DNA from: Theobroma cacao
Taxonomy: Eukaryota > Streptophyta > Magnoliopsida > Malvales > Malvaceae
Length of the DNA stretch: 64,000 bases
Direction of reading: 5' to 3'
Assembly: GCF_000208745.1 (NCBI RefSeq)
Contig: NC_030852.1
Span: 23,909,285-23,973,284, forward strand
This document shows positions 21,961 to 34,326 of the stretch, in pieces. The position numbers and the translations under genes are program-made. Position 1 is the stretch's first letter. Each line of letters starts with the position of its first letter. The notes beneath the pieces were generated by a model that was not told where the DNA came from, made no database searches, and saw only the letters and a list, made by a program, of their open reading frames with translations.

Positions 21961-24900
21961 GATCTCGTCATTCGAGATTTAGTTGATAAGCTTGAGACCT
22001 ATCTGTTTTGAGGTCTTTATCACCAAGACTCTTTTCAGACCTTTGGTAAATGGATCTGCTAATGTTTCATAAGATCTCACACAACTTATAGTGACTATAC
22101 CATCACTAATTCTTTATCTTATAATGCTATGTCAAAGTCTAATATATAGATGCTTTCAATTGTATGCTTGATTATATGCTTTTGATATCGTTGCTTCATT
22201 TTCACAATGTATCAAGATTGGTATCATTGGTTTAGGCTAAAACAAAATTTCATAGAGTAAATCTCTCAACCATTCTAATTCTTGGGTGGTAGATGCTAAA
22301 GTTATAAATTCAGTCACCATGGTAGAGTCTGCTTGACAAGATTGTTTCTTATAACCCTAAGAAACAACACCCCATCCAATTGTAAAAACCCAAAAGGTCG
22401 TATAAGTATTCTATTTGAGTTCTAACTAGCATCTGTTTACCCTTCTAAAATCGAAGGAAAACCTAAATAACAAATGCCATAATTCATTGCACTTTTTAAG
22501 TACCTAAGAACTCTATGAACAACATACCAATGTTCTTTACTTGGATTACTTGTAAACCTGCTTAGCATCCCAACCGTAAAATCAATGCCCAATCTTATAC
22601 ACATTATAGCATACATTAGGCATCCAATCACCTGTGCATATTCATTTTGTGCTATTAGCTTGTCTTTGTTGGATACTAGCCTTAGATTAGAATCATAAGG
22701 CATAAACATTGGCATACGATCGACTTACCATACTTCATTACAATCTTTTCAATGTAATGAGATTGAGACAATGTTAGGCCATTATTGTTTCTCATTATTC
22801 TTATACCAAGAATAACATCCACCACACCCATATCTTTCGTATCAAAATTTGTTGACAAGAACATTTTTATGTCCTCAATTTGTTCTAAATCGGTACCAAA
22901 GATTAGTATGTCATCCACATATAGACAAATGATGACACATATATCATTATGGAACTTACTATAGACACATTTGTTTGATTGATTGATCTTGTAGCCATTA
23001 GCTAATACAACCTCATCAAACTTTTGATGCAATTGTTTAAGTGCTTGTTTTAATCCATGGAAAGACTTTACAAGCATACATACTTTCTTTCTTAACCAGG
23101 AAAGACAAACCCTTCAAGTTGTTCTATATCCACCTCTTCATCTAATTCACCGTTTAGAAATACCATTTTAACATTCATTTGGTGAATTACCATCTTATGT
23201 ATAGATGCAAGTGCTATAAGCACTCTAATTGTAGCTATTCTTGCTGCTGGTGCATATATATCAAAATAATCAACACCTTCCTTTTGTTTAAAGCTCTTGG
23301 CCACTAACTTTGCTTTAAACTTATCTACGGTTCCATCAACTTTTATTTTCATTTTGAAAACCCATTTATAGCCTATTGGCTTGGAATCTGGTGGTCTACC
23401 ATCTTCTAAGTTTTGTTTCCTATTATCAAGTCCATTTCATTTTGTATTGTTTTTCTACAAAATAAAGCATCTCGAGACCTTATTGTCTCCTTATAAGTTT
23501 GAGGATCACCTTCACCATCTACATTAAAGCAGTAAGGTAAGTATTCACATGTTTCTTCTTTTGTATCTTTTACTATGTATATGAGGAAATCGGATCCATA
23601 TGTTTTTGCTTGTCTAATTCTTTTACTTTTTTGAAGCTCAGTCATTTCCTCACCATTTTTTAACAGTGTATCACTTTCTGTTACTAGTTTTTTGGATCTT
23701 GGAATTGAATTGAACCTTATTTCATAAAAAATAACGTCTATTGATTCTATGACTGTATTAATGGAATATGAATAATTGGGCTCTATCAGCATGAAACAAT
23801 ATGCTTTACTATTTTCAACATATCCTATATATATACATTCAATTCCTATTTCACATAACTTCCTTTTCTTTGATTTCGAAACTCTTACTATGGCTCAACA
23901 TCCTTAAACTCTTAAATAATTAAGGTTTGGCTTTCTTCCTTTCCATAGCTCATAAGGAGGAGTTTTATTCCTTTTGTTTGAGATTCTATTTAGTATATGA
24001 CAAGTCGTTAATAAGGCTTTGTCCTAAAATCCTTCTCCCAAACTTGAATTAGAAAGCAAAGCATTAACTATTTTCGTAAAAACTTAATTCTTATGTTTCA
24101 TTACATTATTTTGTTCTGATGCATACGGACCGATAATCTCATAAATAATACCAATGGACTCGAAATACATAGGATCATAATTTTCAACTCCTCTATCACT
24201 TGGTAAACATTTGATAAGTAATTCACAATGCAATTCAGTTTCATTTTTATAGATTCTAAATTTCTCAATTACTTCATTTTTATCATGCAATAAGTACACA
24301 TAGCAGTATTTATAGAAATCATCTATAAATGTTACGAAGTATTTTTTTCAACTAATAGATGGAGTACTATGCATATCACAAACATTGAAATGTATTAATG
24401 CAACCAATTTGGAGTTTCTTTCTACCTTAGGAAATGAGCTTTTTGAAATTATAGTAACTATGCATGTTTTGCACATATAATTATTTCCATCAATATTAGG
24501 TATCAACTCTAATTTAGCCATATCATGCATTCTTCTACAATGAACATGACCTAATCTATTGTGCCATAAATTAAACAAATGTTGCTTTATTATCCTAAAC
24601 ATTAAGTAAGGCATCAATATAAGTAGAACTAGTAGCATTTTTATTAATATTAAGCTTGAACATGTTTTCACATAAATATCCACTTCCCACATATTGTCCA
24701 CCTTTTGTAAGGATGGACTTATTTGCTTCAAATACTAATTTAAAGCCATAATTATTCAACGAACCACCCAACACAATATTTTTTCTAACTTCTGGTACAT
24801 AATAGACATTGTTTAGTATAAGTATTTTTTCAAAAGTAAACATGAGTTCCACAATGCCTTTTCCTTGCACTTGTGTAGTGGAGGAATTTCTCATGAATAG

Positions 24901-26730
24901 CATGATTCCATCATTAACCACTTCCAAAGTCTTCAAGAAACTTTTGTCCTTACATACATGCTTAGTTGCACCAGTGTCAATCCACCATTCTCCATCATCT
25001 TGGAGAAGATTGACCTCGAAAACTTTAAACATAAACTTCTTGTTGTTCACACCTTGTGTCTTATTCTTCAAAAGTTTACATTCTGCCTTGAAGTGTTTAA
25101 GTTTGTTACAATGGAAACATGGATCCTTTTTGTTCCTTTTGATCTTATGACTTTTTTCCATTCATACTAACAGAATGTGTTCTTTTGTTGGGCGAGACTG
25201 GCTTGTTTGATGGTTAGTGTTCCATCACATGGACCTTCAAAGTCTCAAGCTTCTTTTCATTAGAATCTTTTTCTTTTTCATCTTGTTTGACTTCTTCTTG
25301 TTTACAATAATCTTTTTCTATTCAAAGATGATTACTAAGGTCCTTGATAGACATTTCTTATTTTTTATGTTTTAGAATTTTCTTAATGCCTCTTTATGAA
25401 GGAGGAAGTTTATCAATTATAGAAGATACCGTAAAAGATTCATCTATTTTAAGACCATATTGCTTGAAACCATTTAGAATGCATTCAAACTCATGTAATT
25501 GCTCCATAACAAAACGATTATCAACCATTTTGTAGTTATTGAAATGACTAACCAAATATTTCTTGCTACTTGCATCTTGCGACCATGTATCTTGCTTCCA
25601 ATTTGTCCCAAAGTTGTTTTGCACTATCTTCATTCTTGTATGCATCGAACAATGCATCAACATTCCATTAAGAATGTGTCCCATGCATATGTAGTCATCA
25701 TTATCCCATTTTTGCCGTAAATGAGTTTGATTCACGAATTATTCATCACCTTCTTCATCCAGCTTTGGTGTATCTAAAACACAAGCGAACTTGAGAGTTG
25801 TAAAGAGGAAGCACACCTTTTTCTGCCAACGAATAAAGTTTCATCCTTCAAAGTGGTCTAGTTTGACAATATTGGTAGCCATATCTTTAAATGAAGCCAT
25901 TTTAAATTCCAATAACACAAAAAATAAGTCTTAAAATTATTGGTGCAAATAGAGTTTAGATGGCATTCAAGGAATCGATAAAATTGACTTTAAGATAAGA
26001 CTTTCAATAGACACTATCTTTAAGACTTATTTTACCTCTACCACTCGATGTGCAAAAGGGAATAATGCAAATAGCCTTAGGGATATAATGAAGCCAACGT
26101 CTAACTTTGTCTTGCACTTTACCAAAGTAGACCACTAGGTATACTCGAGGGTTTGCAAAGTTGTTCAGCCTTAGAGCCTATTTTCTACAGCAAGTAGATT
26201 ATAAAGAATTTGAACGCTTTTTCTAGCTTATAGGAACTTAAGTGTTTATGTTAATTTTTAGAACACAACACTTCTCTTGCTTTTGATTTTTCTGCTCTTG
26301 TTTTGTTTTTGTTTTGATAGGTCAAAATGGTTGGCAGCAAGTCTTTTATATAGGCTTGCAAGTATCTTTTCTTCAAAGACAGAACCCTTTTATCTAGGCA
26401 CCTTTTTGTCTTAAAGATATCTTTACATTTTGCAAGATACAACCCTTAGATAAAGGTATTGTTTTAATAGTTACCTTATGAAAGGATAACCATCATTTCA
26501 TAAGACATAACTTTTTGACCTATAATATGAAAATATAACTTTTCATATGACCTTATAAAAAGACAATCACTCATTCCATAAGACATAACTTTTGAGCTTC
26601 AATATGAAAAGATAATTTTTCATATCCAAACTTTTAATTTGTGGTGTTTTTCTAATTGTCTCATAACCTTTGAACTATGATAGTTTTTCATGTTAAGAGA
26701 CAATTCTTTTATTTTGAAAATATACCAACA
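21961..26730 (-). mobile_element. Copia retrotransposon, decayed, 3' LTR missing
   Basis: On the minus strand the element starts TGTTGGTATATTTTC at 26730, the likely 5' LTR terminus. It has a TATA-like 'cctatataaaagac' at about 26340-26355, a gag start at 25900, and pol down to the end-of-pol signature near 22050. The LTR/internal boundary (somewhere at about 26000-26200) could not be fixed because no canonical primer site was seen. A matching 3' LTR is absent, the left end being cut near 21960. Confidence 0.7.
21990..25900 (-). pseudogene. Copia gag-pol polyprotein, degenerate
   Basis: Domains run in order on the minus strand. Gag starts at ATG 25900 ('MASFKDMATNIVKLDHFEG') and continues with 'KWDNDDYICMGHILNGM' and 'DASSKKYLVSHFNNYKMVDN'. 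A zinc knuckle 'PCFHCNKLKHFKAEC' lies near 25125. The protease 'WWIDTGATKHVC' is near 24985. The pre-integrase 'LWHNRLGHVHCRRMHDMAKL' is near 24560. The integrase core lies at about 24430-24084 ('CLPSDRGVENYDPMYFESIG'). Reverse transcriptase lies at 23792-22437, with 'HQMNVKMVFLNGELDEEV' and 'YVDDILIFG'. 'ETLADPFTKGL' near 22060 closes pol. Lesions: motif A of RT has Asn for the catalytic Asp, the integrase lacks its usual first Asp and its Glu, and many frames are broken. Confidence 0.9.
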
Positions 26731-27517
26731 AGTCATGATTACTTTTTAGTGATATTGGGGTTTTGGTTTTGTGATTAGTTTCTAATGAAATTAAGTGAGA
26801 TATTCTTAAGGAAGTGTGCTCGTGGTTCAAGTTGACTTGGTAATAATTTTGAGGTTGTCTTTTTTGGGTGATTAATGTTTAGGGTTTCGCTATGGGATGT
26901 TGTGCAGTTGTTTTGTGATCAAGGTCAGGGAGATAGTGAGAATAAGTTCTTGGTTTGAGACTAAAAGTTTCTTATCTTTAACCTATAGTTTGAAGCATTT
27001 TATTGTTACAATTTCTTTTATTTGTTTGTGAAAATATTTCTTTCAAATTTCATGAAACATGATGGCATTTTGGCCAATAAGCTTAAGCCTTTAATTACAA
27101 GCTTATTCAAGTATCAAAAGGGCCAAGTAATTGTGATTAATGTTAAAGTGTAGCAAGGATAGTAACTTGAAGTCTTCCACGCAAAGAAAGGAACAATTTT
27201 ATCTAATTTCTATAGAAGAAAAAGTGAGTTTGTGTGGGTGGGGATGGCCCCCCATCGATCCTACAACATATTTATCTTTTATGGTCCTTGATTGGAAATG
27301 GAAATAAGCACCAGACCTATTTTTCTTTTTGATCGTTAATAGTGAAGGATCAAATATATTAATTGCTTTGTTGAGGGATTAAATATTTTAAGATTTAATA
27401 TTTGTAAAATTCTTCGTTTTAAAATGCAACGTTTTATTTTAACCTATCTAACAAATTTCAACTTTTTAATTTTAATTAATTGAGAAAAAATGATTACAAA
27501 AAAATTACAAAAATGAT
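26731..27517. other. Spacer between two Copia elements, nothing recognised
   Basis: About 790 bp of AT-rich sequence with G-rich patches ('gatattggggttttggtttt'). No coding, LTR or RNA signal was recognised. Confidence 0.4.
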
Positions 27518-27522
27518 AAATT

Positions 27523-27814
27523 TGTTATGAAATAAATTCTAAGAGAACAACTATAGAGACATATAAAAGAAAGTACTTAGACAAAGAGAAAGTATTTAGA
27601 GGGAATTAGAAGATCTTATTCAAGTGTATTTACAAATGAAGTGAAAGGGCTTATTTATAGGTTAATAACCCTTTATCTAGATTGAATTTATAAAATGAAG
27701 ATAATACTAAGAGATTAGATGGATGGATTAAATCTTAATCTTCATCCAATCTAATTTACATCCAAATCTAGATATACATAGTATAAACGGATATTCACAA
27801 AAATATTCATAACA
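27523..27814 (-). repeat. 3' LTR of the AAATT-flanked Copia element
   Basis: 292 bp with TGTTATGA and TCATAACA ends. It aligns along its full length with 33823-34180 apart from the AT expansion. Confidence 0.9.
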
Positions 27815-27999
27815 CTCTCCCTCGAATATCCATTGTATCAAAAATATGTCTTGTTAAAACCTTTCAAAGAAAAAACTCGTAGGAAAAAAATTCAAGTGAA
27901 GGAAAAAGAGTACATAATTTTTTTTAAGAATATGCTTTTGAAATACTACCTCATTAAAAACCTAATCAAGACAAACATAGTGGAAAAAACCTTGATGAA

Positions 28000-30900
28000 G
28001 AAAAAGAGTATAGTGCGTATTTTACTCCCCCTGATGACTGCATTATAGAAATCTTTAAAATGATGCATTCTAATATTTTGTACCAACTTTTCAAATGCTG
28101 CAATAGGAATGACTTCGGCAAACAAATCTACTCGATTGTCACTTGACTGAATTTGTTGAGCACTAATATCGTTCTTTTCTTGTAGATCATGAGTGAAGAA
28201 AAATTTTGGTGAAATATGTGTTGTCTTATTGCCTTTAATGTATCTTTTTATAACTGTGCTATCCAAGTGGTATTGTCCTCATATAACGTTGTTAGAATTT
28301 CCTTCTTGGTTGACAAGCTACATGTTTCTCGAATATATTGAGTTACAGTTCTTAACCAGACACATTCATGATTTGGCTCGTGAATTGCTAAAATTTTTGC
28401 ATGGTTTGAAGAAGTAGCAACTATAGTTTGTTTTACAAAACACTATGAAATAGTCATACCTCCACATATGAATAAGCAACCTATCTGGGATTGAGCATTG
28501 TGTGGATTAGATAAATATCCTACATCTGCATAACCAATTAAATTTTATTTGATGCATTTGAATAATATAATCTCATATTCATTGTTCCTTGGAGATATCA
28601 AAGAATGTTTAATTCCATTCCAATATCTTCGAGTTGGAGAAGAACTATATCTTGCTAATAAATTCACAACAATTGATATATCAAGTCAAGTATTGTTAGC
28701 AAGATACATTAGTGCTCCAATTGCAATAAGATGCAGTACTTCAGGACCAAGAAATTCTTTATTATCTTCATGAGGTCGGAAATGATCTTTTTTTTTTTTC
28801 ACATCTAGGGACTTTACAACCATTGATGAACTTAATAGATATGCTTTGTCCATATAGAATTATTTTAGTACTTTTGCTATATAATTTGATTGATGGACAA
28901 AAATTTCATTTGTCAAGTGCTCAATTTGAAGACTCAAACAAAACTTTGTTTTTTCAAGGTCTTTCATCTCAAATTCTTTCTGTAAGTAATCCATGGCTTT
29001 TGGTAACTCTCCAAGAGTTCCAAAAATGTTCAAGTCATCAATATAAACAACAATTATGATAAATTCATATTTAAATCTTTTTATAAAATACATAGGCATA
29101 TAGGATTATTTCAATAGCCTTCTTTCAACAAACATTCACTAAGGCAATTAAACCACATGTGCTTGGATTGCTTTAATCCATGTACATATTTATTTAATTT
29201 AATCAAATAAATTTTTCAAAAATTCAAATTTTGTACTTTAGGCAACTTAAATCCTTTAAGGATTTTCATATAGAAATCATTATCAAGTGATTTGTATAAA
29301 TAGGCTATAGCTACAGTCGCTATACGCATTTTAATCTTCTCATTTATTGCCAAACTAGTTAATATAGAATTGTTGCATCCACCACAGAGAATGTATCTCT
29401 TCACACTCAATACCAGGTCTTTAAGTAAAACCTTGTGTGGCAAGCCATACTTTATATCTCATAATCTCATTTTCTCATCTAGTTTTCGCACAAATACCCA
29501 TTTATATCTCTGATTTTAACAATTTGGTGTATGGACTACAAGTCCAAAAACTTCATGTTTTGCAAGTAAATTCGATTCCTTCTAAATTACGTCTTTCCAC
29601 ATTGGCCAATCATTTTTATGTCCACATTCTTCAACAAATATAAGTTCAAGATCCTCGTTTTTCTTTCATAATATTGAGCGTTATATTATATAAAAAAATA
29701 TAGTTGATGTTTATTTCATTCTAGTTCCATTTTTTTTCGTTATGACATAATTGATTGAGATCTCTTCATTTTCAATGATTTCAGGTAGCTGAATTTCTTT
29801 TGAAATTTTTATCAATTGTGTCAAAAGTCTCTTCTAGACTTTTCATTCTCTCTTTTTGACTAGTTTGAATATTTGCTCCTTTTCTTTTTCAAGGATTTTA
29901 TCTTTGGAATCGATTGGTCTCCATGCTTTTGGCATGCCTTATCTTATAAGGACATCAATGCAAATAAGAGCATTTGCAGCTGGTATATAAGATTTAGTTA
30001 TTCTCTTTAAGTCAGTAAATATGTCTGGTAATTGATTTACTATATTTTGCACAAGAATTATCTTTTGAACTTTAAGTTCATATTGATTTGTGCGAGGATC
30101 AAAACTAGATAATGATAATTCATTCTAAGAAATTTTCTTTTCCAGCTGCTTATTTTCTACCCTTAATGTTGGAAAAATTGTTTCATCAAAATGACAAATC
30201 GACAAACGTTGCCATGAATAAATCTCCTCTTGATAATTTCAATTACAAATGGAAATTCATATCCAACATACATTCCTAACCTCCTTTGAGGACTCATTTT
30301 TGTGCATTGTGGTGGAGTAATTGAAACATATACCACACACTCAAAAATTCTTAGATGAGAAATATTAGGTACTTGACCATAAACTAATCGTATAAAGGGT
30401 AATTTATAATAGCTCGTTTGGCCTGATATATACAAATGCTGCTGCATTCGAAATGGCATGCCCCCAAACAAAAATTGAAAGTTTAAATTTTATAAGTAAT
30501 GGCTTTGCAATTAGTTGGAAGTGTTTAATAAATTATTCTACTTGACCGTTTTGTGAATGAATAAAAGCAGTAGGCTGTTCAACAATTATTTTGACTAATA
30601 TAAAATATTCATTAAAATCTTGAGATGTAAATTCATCAACATTATAAAAACAAATAGTCTTCATTACATAACCAAGAAAATGTGCTTGCAAATGAATGAT
30701 TGCAAATGCCAAATTGCAAAATGATATTAAGCACACATGTGACCATCTAGTCGATGCATCTATTAAAATTATAAAATATCTAAATGGTTCACATGGTGGA
30801 TGTATGAATCTACATATAACCTTGAATACATTTCAAAAACATAGGAAATTCATCTCAACTTTAGCTGATGATAGCTTTATAATTTATTTGTCTCAAAAGC

Positions 30901-31000
30901 AAGCAACACATGAGTATTTCATTAGATTGAAAAATCTTTTGATTTTTCAATGAATGATCATATTAATTTTCAATAATTTATGGCATCATTATTGATCAAG
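28000..31000 (-). pseudogene. Copia pol remnant (integrase, RT, RNase H) of the AAATT-flanked element
   Basis: On the minus strand, from the 5' side. An integrase tail region lies at 30740-30160 ('NISHLRIFECVVYVSITPPQ', then 'MSPQRRLGMYVGYEFP'). RT pieces lie at 29443-28860, including 'VVYIDDLNIFGTLGELPKAM' with the YIDD catalytic box and 'HQSNYIAKVLK'. RNase H and the end of pol lie at 28860-27950 ('THISPKFFFTHDLQEKNDIS', 'QQIQSSDNRVDLFAE', 'AAFEKLVQNIRMHHFKD'). All are separated by stops and frameshifts. Gag was not recognised between 32770 and 33800, where only leader-like repeats ('cattc..ttaa(g)tgaatg') remain. The element is dead. Confidence 0.85.
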
Positions 31001-31299
31001 GATGGTTTAACCGGTTATGCCAAATATTAAAATTATTAGTAAACTTCTGGTTTATTATGGGTTTCAATTATTTTAATATTTTTGTAGTTTAATCCAAAGA
31101 GTAAAGCAAGTAATAATTTTTTTTTTCAACTCACACTTCCTACTTGAAATAATAGATGTAATATAGATGTATTAAGTATCTCTTTCATTTGTTGTTTCAA
31201 TATGATATCTATTCAAACGAATATCTTTAAAATTTAATAAACTTCTTTGAAACTTAATAGAAAATAATACATCCTCTATTATAAATTTTGTTCCTCAAG

Positions 31300-32769
31300 G
31301 TAATATGAAGTGCAAAATGTTTAATTTTGCCTAAACGAGATGTTAGCTTATTTCGGTCTTTTACCAGATAAATCGATATACGCTTCCGTTTAAATTCCAA
31401 ATTAATTTTTTTTAATTTCTATACCTCAATTGCACCCAAATTGACTTAATGTTCCTCAGTGTGGTGCAAATTATCAGTCTCGATAGCAAATTACGAAAAT
31501 ACCCATAGTGGGTAAAAATTCATATTTTTGCTCCGAAAATTTCCATTATTTTTCTAGGCTCATAATTCATCATTATTCATCATAATTCCTCAAATAAACA
31601 TCAAGATCAGCAGCTAATATTCCCCTAGAAAATTCAGCATAATGGGTTTCAATGGGAGAAAATTATTTCTCTAGCTTATTTTTGCTATATTTCAATATAA
31701 CCTAACTAAAATCACTTAATTCAATTAAAATCAACCAAAACTCAAGCTCAAAACTCATCCATGGAGGTTTGGCCAGCATGGGTGTCCATACCCACTTTCT
31801 AATTTTGCATGAAAATGAGAAAAAAATGCATGGGTAGTGAAAATCACAAGGAAAATCAATGAAATTTACCTTTTTAATGCTTGATTTCTTGATTTCTCTT
31901 GATTTTCCCCAAATTTTTTCAGCTAGGGTTCTTATTTCTTTTCCCCCTTTTTCTCTCCTGGTTTGGACAGCTGAAGAAGATGAGAATTCTGGAATTTTGA
32001 CATTTTTAAAGGCTAAAATAATATAATATTATTTTATTCATTTTTTTTGTTTTATTAATTTCTTAAATTCTAGCCATCCATTTATTTCCAAATTTTCACC
32101 ATACAATTGTCCCACATATCCATAGCTTAGATAAAATTCTCAGACTTATCCAAAGTCTTGGTGGAGTAATTTTTGAAATTTACACTTTTGCCCCATAAAA
32201 GTCAAAAATTACATTTTTGCCCCAAAAACTGAAAAATTGCCCATAGACATATTTTTCATCCCTTATACTCATACCATTCTCCAATTTGTCAAATTTGATC
32301 TAAATTCTCTCAAAATCTCAAATTTTGTCCGTGGATGGAAAAATCACGATTTTGCCCATACACTCCAGAAATCATCGGAATTAAACTTTTTCACTGCCAA
32401 ACCCTCAAATTATACTCCTATACTCAAATTATACTCCAATAAGTTAAATGGGGCTAAAAAAATTTTTCTCAAAATTCTCATTTTGTCCCTAGGTGGCAAA
32501 TGACCATTTTACCCCTAGATAATGAAAATTTCAGTTTGACTCCAAATTGATCCTCGAACTTCGAATTACCATTTTGAGTCATCCCTGAACTGTGAAACTC
32601 TTAATTTCACCTCAAAATTCCTATTTGAACTAGTTCGAGGCTTAATCGACTTAATGGTACCATTAGGGGCAATATCGTCTTTTAACGATTCCTCGAACTT
32701 CCTAAACATGCAACATTCTATTGACCATATAAATGACATTGTAATTATTTTATAGAATAGGGTTTGACA
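31300..32769 (-). mobile_element. Nested LTR fragment, TGTCA...GTGACA family (copy C)
   Basis: Inverted relative to 18673-20140, with long near-identical blocks ('gctcataattcatcattatt', 'gaggtttggccagcatgggt', 'catatccatagcttagataa'). The right end ...GGGTTTGACA at 32769 is the LTR 5' terminus on the minus strand. The other end fades near 31300, so about half of the LTR is missing. It interrupts the Copia element between its pol remnant and its leader. Confidence 0.8.
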
Positions 32770-33822
32770 ATATCCATATTTTTCTTCAATAAAATAAGAT
32801 ATATACAATAAGAAATTTACAAGTTAAAATGAAAAAACATTAAATACATAATTAAAACACATAATAAGAACATATCATTTAAATATAATAAGAATATATT
32901 AAAGCATCTTCATAATATAGTTATACGAAAATATACCAATTACTATTAAGTTCATTCTCGAGTATTTTCATTACCAATCAAACGATCAATTCCTTTTTCA
33001 AGTTAAGGAAATCAATAATGGATATTTCCATTACCAATTATATAATCAAACCCTTTTTTAAGGTGGACAAACATCTTGATGTGTTATATCAACTTAGCTA
33101 TGGTTAAAATCATCACAAAGTTTTTAATGATACTTGATAAAATTCAAGACGTACAACAGATACATGACCAATGATTTTTCATGCCACATTAATGACAATA
33201 CGTTTTCTATATTCCTTTTATTCTTTCCAATTTGTCTTTTCATTATTTATCCATTTCTAGTGGATTAAAAGTATTCATTCACTTTTGGTGGGTTACAAGT
33301 GTTCATCTACTTTTGGTGGGTTAATGGGTTAAGGTATTCATCTATTTTTTGTGGTAAAATTATTCTTAGAATTAAAATGGTGACGGTATAAACTATTATG
33401 GTGATCATAATTATTAAATGATTTTACATTCACTTTAAAGAATAGATAGATTCATGACTATGACCATAATTATCAAAATGATGTTGCATTCACTTAAGGG
33501 AATGGACGGATTATTATTTTTTAGTAGTGGCTCATTTATCACATTCACTTCAAGGAATGAACATTTATGATTTTTCATTAATAGTTATATATTAGTAATT
33601 TCACTTTTCAATCAAGGGACAAATTATAATATATATTAAATGATAGCAAAATTCATATTAAGGTTGATTTTTAGGAAATGAAAATATTAAAGAGATATCA
33701 AGTCACTTATCTGATTTGTTACAACAAAAAATTAAAGACCAACTACTAAAATCCTTTTAAAGCTTGGAGATGATGAAAAATAGTTTCAAAACTTGAGAGA
33801 TCAAAGGATCGTGCTGATAACA

Positions 33823-34069
33823 TATTATGAAATAAATTTTAAAAGAACAACTATAAAGAAATATAAAGGAAAGTACTTAAACAGTGAGAAAGTATTTAGA
33901 GAGAATAAGAAGATCTTATTCAAGTGTATTTACAAATGAAGTGGAGGGACCTATTTATAGGTTAATAACCCCTTATTTAGGTTGAATTTATAAAATGAAG
34001 ATAATACTAAGAGATTAGATTAATGGATTAAATCCTGATCTTCATCCAATCTAATTTATAACCAAATCT

Positions 34070-34133
<64 letters not shown>

Positions 34134-34180
34134 GTATGTATATAGAGTATAAATGGATATTCACAAAAATATTCATAACA
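33823..34180 (-). repeat. 5' LTR of the AAATT-flanked Copia element
   Basis: It aligns with 27523-27814. An AT/GT microsatellite at about 34076-34140 accounts for the extra length. The end ATTCATAACA at 34171-34180 is followed by AAATT. A second copy of the LTR end and flank appears 126 bp further on, after an N. Confidence 0.85.
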
Positions 34181-34202
34181 AAATTATCAATATTCCTTTA
34201 TN

Positions 34203-34259
<57 letters not shown>

Positions 34260-34326
34260 GTATGTATATAGAGTATAAATGGATATTCACAAAAATATTC
34301 ATAACAAAATTATCAATATTCCTTTA
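34080..34326. repeat. AT microsatellite and 126-bp direct duplication around an undetermined base
   Basis: The sequence from the AT/GT run through 'gagtataaatggatattcac' to 'tatcaatattcctttat' occurs twice, offset by 126 bp (for instance 34145 and 34271), with N at 34202 between the copies. It includes the LTR end and its flank. An assembly join is likely. Confidence 0.8.

Larger units (their letters stand above)
27518..34185 (-). mobile_element. Copia retrotransposon with both LTRs and AAATT target-site duplication
   Basis: The left LTR (3' in the element's sense) is 27523-27814. The right LTR (5') is 33823-34180 and is expanded by an AT microsatellite. Both read TGTTATGAA... to ...TTCATAACA; the right copy has lost its terminal TG on the inner side. 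AAATT at 27518-27522 and 34181-34185 is the target-site duplication. On the minus strand a purine tract GAGGGAGAG abuts the 3' LTR at 27815-27824, and TGTTATCAGCACGA abuts the 5' LTR as primer site (about 33809-33822). The LTRs differ at many positions by eye, so the insertion is old. A fragment of another LTR is nested at about 31300-32769. Confidence 0.9.

Noticed and set aside
21692..21982. Plus-strand frame of 96 codons with weak RNase H likeness
   Set aside because: It runs across a solo LTR end and its target-site duplication, so its first third cannot belong to the same gene. The remaining likeness is too weak to name.
24809..25170. Plus-strand open frames of 113 and 70 codons opposite the Copia gag/protease region
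   Set aside because: They are antisense shadows of the minus-strand Copia polyprotein, which has readable domain motifs.
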